NCBI GenBank assembly: GCA_023700825.1
Contig: JAMPYE010000233.1
Location: forward strand, 1-6,865
DNA length: 6,865 bases
From: Thermoanaerobaculia bacterium
Lineage (GTDB): Bacteria; Acidobacteriota; Thermoanaerobaculia; Gp7-AA8
Direction: 5' to 3'
Shown piece after piece: positions 1-4,894 of the stretch. Position 1 is the first letter of the stretch, and each line of letters starts with the position of its first letter. Under the pieces are notes generated by a model. It saw nothing but the letters and a program-made list of their open reading frames with translations. It was not told the origin of the DNA and ran no database searches. The translations under genes and the position numbers were made by a program.

Positions 1-1188
1 CGCCGCGCGCAGCATCTTGAGGTTGTCCATCCGGACGAGCAGCGGCAGGTCGGTCCAGCGCTCGACGTAGTCGCGGTCCCAGAGCTTCTCCTTGAAGATC
101 ACGTGGCTCAGGCCGAGCGAGAGCGCCGGAGTCGTCCCGGGCCTCACGACGATCGCGGTGTCCGCCTTGGTCGACGTCGCCGAGTACTCACAGGCGATCA
201 CGACGACCTTCGTGCCCTTCAGCCGCGCCTCGGTCAGCCAGTGCGCGTCGGGCATCTTCGTCGTGATCCAGTTCATCCCCCAGATCACGACGGTGCGCGC
301 GTGCTCGACCGCGTGGAGGTCGAACTCGACGGTCTGTTGCCCGGTGACCATCGGATGCCCGGGGGGCAGATCGGTGTGCCACGAGTAGTTGTCGAAGCCG
401 CGCCCGCCGACCGCCTTGTCGGGGCCGACGTTGCGAATCTTCGCGTCGAGCAGCGCCATCGAGTTCGCGAGGCGGTACATGCCGAACACGCGCGTCATGC
501 CGAGGAGCGGCATGCCGCCGCGGAACTTCATCGCCTGCGTGCCGACGCCGCCCATCGCGTCGATCATCTCGTGCTCGTAGCCCTGCGCCGTGAGCCGCTT
601 CTTCCCTTCTTCGCCCGTGTACGTCGTCGCGATGTTCGTCAGCGCGGACGCGACCAGCGCCGCGGCCTCGGCGTGCGTCACGCGCAACCACTCGTCGCGG
701 CCGCGATTGAAGTACTCGATCGGCGGCTTGCCGTTCTCGTCGCGCGGGAAGCCGGCGTCGACCCATTTCTTCCAGCCGGCGCGCACCATGCAGTGGCGAA
801 GCCGGCGATCGCCGTAGAAGCGGCGCGTGAGAGCGAGCCCCTTCTGGCAGACGCGCGGGTCCCAGCGGTGCGTCGCCTTGTTCCCGTGCAGCCCTTCGGC
901 CTCGCCGTACTTCATCGACGGCCCGATGCGGGTGATCACGCCGGAGCGCACGTACGCGTTGAGGATGCAGTTGTGCGTGTCGTTAGGCGCACAGGTGAAG
1001 CAGAACTTCGAGTCGTATTTCCAGAGATCGCGGTAGACCTTCTCCCATCCGCGGTCGGGATAGACCGCGAGCGGATTCGTGACGGAGTCGAGACCCCACC
1101 CCGAACGCGCCGAGAGCACGAACGCGCCGAAGCCTGCCGCGCTCAGCGCCTCGAGAAACTGCCGCCGGTTCACTTCCGGTGTCTTCAT
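1..1188 (-). CDS. Tat-exported NarG-like molybdopterin oxidoreductase, catalytic subunit (3' end cut by window edge)
   Basis: The first 396 residues are visible; the frame stays open to base 1, so the C-terminal part lies outside. It starts at ATG 1186-1188, preceded by a GGAGGT ribosome site, and overlaps the upstream cytochrome gene by 4 bases. Residues 8-9 give a twin-arginine signal (NRRQFLEAL, then a short hydrophobic run), so the enzyme should be folded inside and exported with its cofactor. A 4Fe-4S motif follows: C63-x2-C66-x7-C74, with C114 as the likely fourth ligand. Residues 268-284 (YSWHTDLPPGHP region) match the block that in NarG carries the aspartate ligand of molybdenum, here D273. 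The following PDAHWLTEARLKGTK (313-327) and RWTDLPLLV (377-385) also match NarG-type enzymes. This family includes nitrate, selenate and chlorate reductases, nitrite oxidoreductase, and ethylbenzene and dimethylsulfide dehydrogenases. The branch is firm; the substrate is unknown. Confidence 0.9.
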   Translation of the reverse strand, partial: MKTPEVNRRQFLEALSAAGFGAFVLSARSGWGLDSVTNPLAVYPDRGWEKVYRDLWKYDSKFCFTCAPNDTHNCILNAYVRSGVITRIGPSMKYGEAEGLHGNKATHRWDPRVCQKGLALTRRFYGDRRLRHCMVRAGWKKWVDAGFPRDENGKPPIEYFNRGRDEWLRVTHAEAAALVASALTNIATTYTGEEGKKRLTAQGYEHEMIDAMGGVGTQAMKFRGGMPLLGMTRVFGMYRLANSMALLDAKIRNVGPDKAVGGRGFDNYSWHTDLPPGHPMVTGQQTVEFDLHAVEHARTVVIWGMNWITTKMPDAHWLTEARLKGTKVVVIACEYSATSTKADTAIVVRPGTTPALSLGLSHVIFKEKLWDRDYVERWTDLPLLVRMDNLKMLRAA

Positions 1189-2846
1189 CGGGTGACCTCC
1201 CAGGTGCGGATGTGGGCGACGATCGCTGCGATCTCGTCGGAAGCCAGCGCCGGCCTGACGGTCGAAGCCATTCCAAACGTCGGCATCGACGTTCCGGGCC
1301 GCCCGAGCCGGATCGTCTCCGCCATGTACCTGTCCGTTGCCGTGGCGAGCAGCACGCTGTTGTTGAGCGCCGTGCCCTCGCCCCCCTCGCCCGTCTTCCC
1401 GTGACAGCCCGTGCAGTGCTCGGCGTAGAGCGCTGCACCCCTCGCCTTCTCGCCGCCGAGCCTCTCCGCGAGGTCGTCGGGCGCCGCAGGCATGACGCCG
1501 TTGCCGAGTGCCCGGAGGTGCGCCACGACTTTGCCGACTTCCTCGTCGGTCAGGCCGTTCGCGTGACCCCAGGCCGCCATCCGGCGTCCCGGACGCCCCT
1601 TGCGGATCGTCTCCGCGATGAAGCGGTCCGACGCCAGCGCGAGGAATCCTTCCGACGCGATCGCTGGGAACGCCGTCATCCCGGCGAAGCGCATCCCCTC
1701 ACCTGCAGCGCCGTGACACGACGCGCAGAAGGTGCCGTAGAGCGTCTCGCCGTCGCGGGAGAACTCGCTCGCGCCGAAGCGCACGACGCGGATCCGGTCC
1801 TTCGGCCAGTAGGCTTCCGGCAAATCGCTGCGCCGCAACGAGAACATGTAGAGCGTCAGCAAGTCGATCTGCTCTTCGGTAAGGCTGAACTCCGGCATCT
1901 TCGAGCCGGGCACGACCGTCGCCGGAGCCCGGAAGTGCGCCTTGAACCAGCTCTCGAGCGAGCGTGGGCCCGGCACGTGCGTGAAATCGGCGAGGCCGGG
2001 GTCCTTCTCGCCCTCGCGCGTGAGGTCGGGCCCGTCTTCGCCGCCGACGCCGCCGATCTTGTGGCAGCCGCGGCAGCCGAGAGTGTGGAAGAGCGCCTTC
2101 GCCTCGACGAGGCGCGGCGTGCCCACGCGGGAGTCGAGCAGCACCCGCAACGCCTCACGGTCCATCTCCGGGATGTCGCCGAACGACGCGTGCCATGGTC
2201 CATCAGGCGATGCCGCACGCTTCGCGACGTGCTTTTCGTACCACTGAGCGTCGTAGCCGCGCACCCCGACGTAAGTCAGATCCGGAGACGTCACGGTTGC
2301 CGCGGCAAGCGGCCGCAGCGTGCCGCCCCGCCCGTCGAGCGCGTGACAGGAGAGGCAGTCGTATCGCTCGACGAGTTTCTCGCCGCGAAGCACGAGCTCG
2401 TAGTTAGGCACCTCGATGTGGGTATGGCACGTCCCGCATCCGGCCTCGGCGTACTTCGCCGGAATCATCGGCTCGGGCCAGTGGCGTGCGTCGCCGTGGG
2501 CGTCGGCACGCTCGGTCGCCCGTCCCTGGCCGCCGTGGCAGACCGTGCAGCCGAACTCGGCCGGATCGTGGACCACAGGCTTGTGCGCGCCCAACACCTT
2601 GTCGCCGGCGATCGCAGGCTCGCCCGGCGCCATGCCGACGTGGCACGACACGCAGCGGTCCATCACGTTCAGGCTCGGGACGACGACCTGGCGGAGCCTG
2701 ACGTCGATTCCGTGCTCGGCGAGCGAATCGGCACGAAGCTGGTGGCGGCGCCATTCCTTGAAGAAGTTCTCCTGGACTGCCGCCACCACGAGCAACGCAA
2801 GCACGCCGAGACTCGACCAAAGCAGTAGATGCTTGTTCTTCTTCAT
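1185..2846 (-). CDS. Membrane-anchored heptahaem cytochrome c
   Basis: A 553-residue protein with a short basic N-terminus and one hydrophobic segment (about residues 7-24), read as an uncleaved anchor or signal with the bulk of the protein outside. Seven CXXCH haem c sites begin at C65, C100, C137, C164, C258, C374 and C478. The first four form a compact multihaem region (about 60-170). The last three sit in separate class I-like domains, each with a downstream methionine that could be the sixth haem ligand: M317 (GSKMPEF), M423 (GRRMAAWG) and M521 (TSMPTFG). The last two domains are recognisably duplicated. The gene starts one base after the cytochrome b stop and runs into the molybdenum-enzyme gene with an ATGA overlap. 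Inference: it takes the place of cytochrome c1 and relays electrons between the Rieske/cytochrome b pair and the exported molybdenum enzyme. Domain reading is firm; the partners are inferred from gene order. Confidence 0.93.
   Translation of the reverse strand: MKKNKHLLLWSSLGVLALLVVAAVQENFFKEWRRHQLRADSLAEHGIDVRLRQVVVPSLNVMDRCVSCHVGMAPGEPAIAGDKVLGAHKPVVHDPAEFGCTVCHGGQGRATERADAHGDARHWPEPMIPAKYAEAGCGTCHTHIEVPNYELVLRGEKLVERYDCLSCHALDGRGGTLRPLAAATVTSPDLTYVGVRGYDAQWYEKHVAKRAASPDGPWHASFGDIPEMDREALRVLLDSRVGTPRLVEAKALFHTLGCRGCHKIGGVGGEDGPDLTREGEKDPGLADFTHVPGPRSLESWFKAHFRAPATVVPGSKMPEFSLTEEQIDLLTLYMFSLRRSDLPEAYWPKDRIRVVRFGASEFSRDGETLYGTFCASCHGAAGEGMRFAGMTAFPAIASEGFLALASDRFIAETIRKGRPGRRMAAWGHANGLTDEEVGKVVAHLRALGNGVMPAAPDDLAERLGGEKARGAALYAEHCTGCHGKTGEGGEGTALNNSVLLATATDRYMAETIRLGRPGTSMPTFGMASTVRPALASDEIAAIVAHIRTWEVTR
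1188..1754 (-). repeat. Tandem duplication of a monohaem cytochrome c domain within the heptahaem gene
   Basis: Residues 365-448 and 466-553 of the cytochrome align: CASCHG against CTGCHG, SDRFIAETIRKGRPG against TDRYMAETIRLGRPG, and a final helix VAHLRAL against VAHIRTW. At DNA level a 14-base block (cggatcgtctccgc on the plus strand) is identical at 1309-1322 and 1603-1616, 294 bases apart and in the same frame. The copies have otherwise diverged, so this is an old internal duplication and not a fresh DNA repeat. Confidence 0.75.
1193..1200 (-). promoter_or_regulatory. Ribosome binding site of the molybdenum-enzyme gene
   Basis: The minus strand reads GGAGGTCA here, with GGAGGT ending six bases before ATG 1188. 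It lies inside the last codons of the cytochrome c gene. Together with the 4-base ATGA overlap it fixes the start and suggests the enzyme is translated both by coupling and by its own strong site. It is the strongest Shine-Dalgarno match in the cluster. Confidence 0.75.
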
Positions 2847-2847
2847 C

Positions 2848-4410
2848 TCAGTGCCCCGGCCATTCCGATGGCGACCAGTAGAAGACCCAGTTGGGGCCGC
2901 GGAAGTGCTGGCCCACGACCGTCAGCAGGATGAACCCGCACAGGAAGCAGGTGAAGAGCGCGAGTGCGCCGGCGCGCGTCGAACCCCATCGCTTCACGGC
3001 CCAGATCGAGAATCCGGCGTAGAGCGCCGTGAGCACTGTGCCCGGGTTGATCGCCGTGATCACCAGCTGCGGCACGTCGGGCCACCACTCGCGTATCCAC
3101 CCGAAGCGGATCGCGAACGCCTCGAGCGCGAACGCGGTTCCGAAGCCGTACACGGTCGACAACAAAACGAGCGGCACGCCGCCCGGGCCCCCGAACCAAA
3201 GTCCCGTCCCTTCCTTCTCACGATCGAGGTACGGGATGAGTCCCAGGCCTAACAGAACGATCGACGGGATGCCGATTCCGCCCATGAAGGCCGAGTAGGC
3301 GACGAGCTCCTGAAGACCCAGGAAGTACCAGGGCGCTTTCGCGGGGTTCTCGGGCACGTTCGGGTTCGCGAGCTCCTTGAGCGGCGCGTCCGAGACGAGC
3401 GCGAGGGCGGTGCAGATCAGCACCGTCAGCATGAAGACGCCCATCTCCGCGTAGAAGAGATGCGGCATCGAGGGAACCGTGTTCTCCGGCCCCTTGCCGA
3501 CTGCCGGCGTCTTCCCCTTCACGATCGCCGCGATCTGGTAGGTCTTCTGCGGAGCCTCCGTGAAGACCGGATAGGTGTCCGCAGGTGGCGGGCCGAGGCG
3601 CGCGTCGGCGTCGTCGGGGCGCGCGATCCCGCCGTCCTTGCGGACGCGCCACATGTGCACGCCGAGCAGCGCGACGAGCGCCAGCGGCAGGATCATCACG
3701 TGCAGCAGGAAGAAGCGGATCAGCGCTTCCTCGCCGACGTCGCTCGAGCCGAGCAGCAGCAGCCGCTGGAGCCCGCCCGGATCGAAGTACTCGGTGATCT
3801 TGAGCGCGTCGGTGACTTCCCGCGGCGACTGCGCGATGTTCGCGCCGATCGTGATCGCCCAGTAGGCGAGCTGATCCCAGGGCAGAAGGTAACCGGTGAA
3901 CGAGAGGCCGAGGGTGATGGCGAGCAGCCCCATCCCGACGAGCCAGTTGAACTCGCGCGGCTTGCGGTAGGCACCGGTGAAGAAGACGCGCGCCATGTGC
4001 AGCAACACCGCGACGACCATCACGTTCGCGGCCCAGCGGTGGATGTTGCGGATGAACCTTCCCGTCGGGACGACAAAGTGGAGGTCCTTGATCGAGACGT
4101 ACGCCGCGTCGGGGTACGGCTTGTAATAAAACATCAGGAGCACGCCGGTGATGAGCGTGATCAGGAACGCGGCCACCGACATGATTCCGAGGCCCGCCGT
4201 CGTCGACCAGCGGAGGCTCCAGCGATGCGTTCGCACCGCGTGGAGGTGAAGGAACACGTTGCCGAAGACGAAGCTCGAACGCGTGCGATCGGTCGTCGGC
4301 GCGCCGCCGCGAACGAGCGACTCCCGGAACGTCTTCGGAATCTCGCGCAGATTCGCGAGGAACCGTCCCATGGCGGTAACGCCGGAGGTGGCACCGGACG
4401 CGTCGCTCAT
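2848..4410 (-). CDS. Cytochrome b of a Rieske/cytochrome b (bc-type) quinol-oxidising complex, one-piece form
   Basis: A 520-residue integral membrane protein starting at ATG 4408-4410, which overlaps the Rieske stop by 4 bases (ATGA); GAGG at 4416-4419 is its ribosome site. The first half is the b6-like four-helix bundle with the haem b histidine pairs H124/H138 and H237/H252. The pairs are 14 and 15 residues apart; the longer second spacing is the one known from b6f-type and many bacterial menaquinol complexes, while mitochondrial-type bc1 has 14 in both. The second half carries the Qo-site segment as KAPWYFLGLQEL (358-369), where most relatives have PEWY. Further hydrophobic helices follow at about 380-395, 411-430, 450-472 and 482-500, ending in GQHFRGPNWVFYW. 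It is therefore a b6 plus subunit IV fusion with extra C-terminal helices, qcrB/petB-like. An in-frame extension upstream to 4806 exists but only overlays the Rieske gene. Redox partner genes flank it on both sides. Confidence 0.95.
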   Translation of the reverse strand: MSDASGATSGVTAMGRFLANLREIPKTFRESLVRGGAPTTDRTRSSFVFGNVFLHLHAVRTHRWSLRWSTTAGLGIMSVAAFLITLITGVLLMFYYKPYPDAAYVSIKDLHFVVPTGRFIRNIHRWAANVMVVAVLLHMARVFFTGAYRKPREFNWLVGMGLLAITLGLSFTGYLLPWDQLAYWAITIGANIAQSPREVTDALKITEYFDPGGLQRLLLLGSSDVGEEALIRFFLLHVMILPLALVALLGVHMWRVRKDGGIARPDDADARLGPPPADTYPVFTEAPQKTYQIAAIVKGKTPAVGKGPENTVPSMPHLFYAEMGVFMLTVLICTALALVSDAPLKELANPNVPENPAKAPWYFLGLQELVAYSAFMGGIGIPSIVLLGLGLIPYLDREKEGTGLWFGGPGGVPLVLLSTVYGFGTAFALEAFAIRFGWIREWWPDVPQLVITAINPGTVLTALYAGFSIWAVKRWGSTRAGALALFTCFLCGFILLTVVGQHFRGPNWVFYWSPSEWPGH

Positions 4411-4883
4411 GTGAGCCTCGTGCCCGGGTCGACGACCTTGCTCTCGTCGACGACGAACGACCCGCCGTCCTTCGTCACCGCGAGCCACGGAAGCGCGGTG
4501 GGTGCGGGGCCCTTTTTCACCGTGCCGTCCTTGTGGAACTCGGAGCCGTGGCAGGGACAGGCGAACCCGTCGGCGCTCTGCTTCACGATGCAGCCGAGGT
4601 GCGTGCAGATGGTCGAGACGGCGTAGACGCCGTCCTTGTCCTTGAAGAGCGCGACCGAACGGCCGGGCGGGACGAAAGGCTCGCCATCCGCGAGCGACTC
4701 GGGAAGCGCGACCTTGAACTTCTTCGACGGCGCAGGGAGGACCGCCGCCCGCGGGAGCCGCAGGATGCCGAGCAGCGCGAACGCAGCCGACGCGCCCATC
4801 GCCCACATCGCGGCCAGCCCGAGGAAATCGCGGCGGGGCATCGGCTCGGGGTCAAGTCTTGAAGATTTAGACGTCGTCGTCAT
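4407..4883 (-). CDS. Rieske 2Fe-2S protein with Tat signal anchor
   Basis: A 158-residue protein. The Rieske cluster motifs are CTHLGC (93-98) and CPCHGSEF (109-116). By family knowledge the iron ligands are C93, H95, C109 and H112, with C98 and C111 forming the disulfide. The N-terminus has a twin-arginine motif (PRRDFLG, arginines 17-18) followed by a hydrophobic helix (about 20-43). In bc-complex Rieske proteins this helix is exported by Tat and usually kept as the membrane anchor. The region after the cluster (DGTVKKGPAPTALPWL) is typical of QcrA/PetA-like proteins. The start at 4883 is preferred because GAGGTGA sits four bases upstream; an internal ATG at codon 15, just before the arginines, has no comparable site. 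It lies between the flavoprotein gene (4-base gap) and cytochrome b (4-base overlap), so it is clearly the Rieske subunit of that cytochrome b. Confidence 0.96.
   Translation of the reverse strand: MTTTSKSSRLDPEPMPRRDFLGLAAMWAMGASAAFALLGILRLPRAAVLPAPSKKFKVALPESLADGEPFVPPGRSVALFKDKDGVYAVSTICTHLGCIVKQSADGFACPCHGSEFHKDGTVKKGPAPTALPWLAVTKDGGSFVVDESKVVDPGTRLT
4416..4419 (-). promoter_or_regulatory. Ribosome binding site of cytochrome b
   Basis: The minus strand reads GAGG, five bases before ATG 4410, within the last codons of the Rieske gene. It supports the start at 4410 over the longer in-frame reading that begins at 4806, and over an internal ATG 13 codons downstream. Confidence 0.55.
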
Positions 4884-4887
4884 CGTC

Positions 4888-4894
4888 TCACCTC
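4888..4894 (-). promoter_or_regulatory. Ribosome binding site of the Rieske gene
   Basis: The minus strand reads GAGGTGA and includes the TGA stop of the upstream flavoprotein gene. Four bases separate it from ATG 4883. It decides the Rieske start codon and ties its translation to termination of the gene before it. Confidence 0.7.

Noticed and set aside
188..766. Minus-strand open frame of 192 codons inside the molybdenum-enzyme gene
   Set aside because: It is in a different frame from the motif-bearing reading that runs from 1188 to base 1, and is highly arginine-rich. It is a shadow frame.
1..1188. Naming the molybdenum enzyme a nitrate reductase (narG)
   Set aside because: Only the N-terminal 396 residues are visible. 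The type II branch contains enzymes with many substrates, and the first cluster motif differs from NarG.
1309..1616. The 14-base repeat at 1309-1322 and 1603-1616 as a mobile or regulatory repeat
   Set aside because: It falls at the same place in two duplicated cytochrome c domains and in the same frame, so protein-level duplication explains it.
103..2828. Long plus-strand open frames at 103-1404 and 1179-2828
   Set aside because: They lie opposite the molybdenum enzyme and the cytochrome c gene, both identified by clear motifs. Their products are arginine-, histidine- and valine-rich with no recognisable domain, as expected of antisense frames in GC-rich DNA.
4411..4806. N-terminal extension of cytochrome b to 4806
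   Set aside because: The extra 132 residues are an out-of-frame reading of the Rieske gene, arginine-rich and unlike any cytochrome b. ATG 4410 has a ribosome site and an ATGA overlap.
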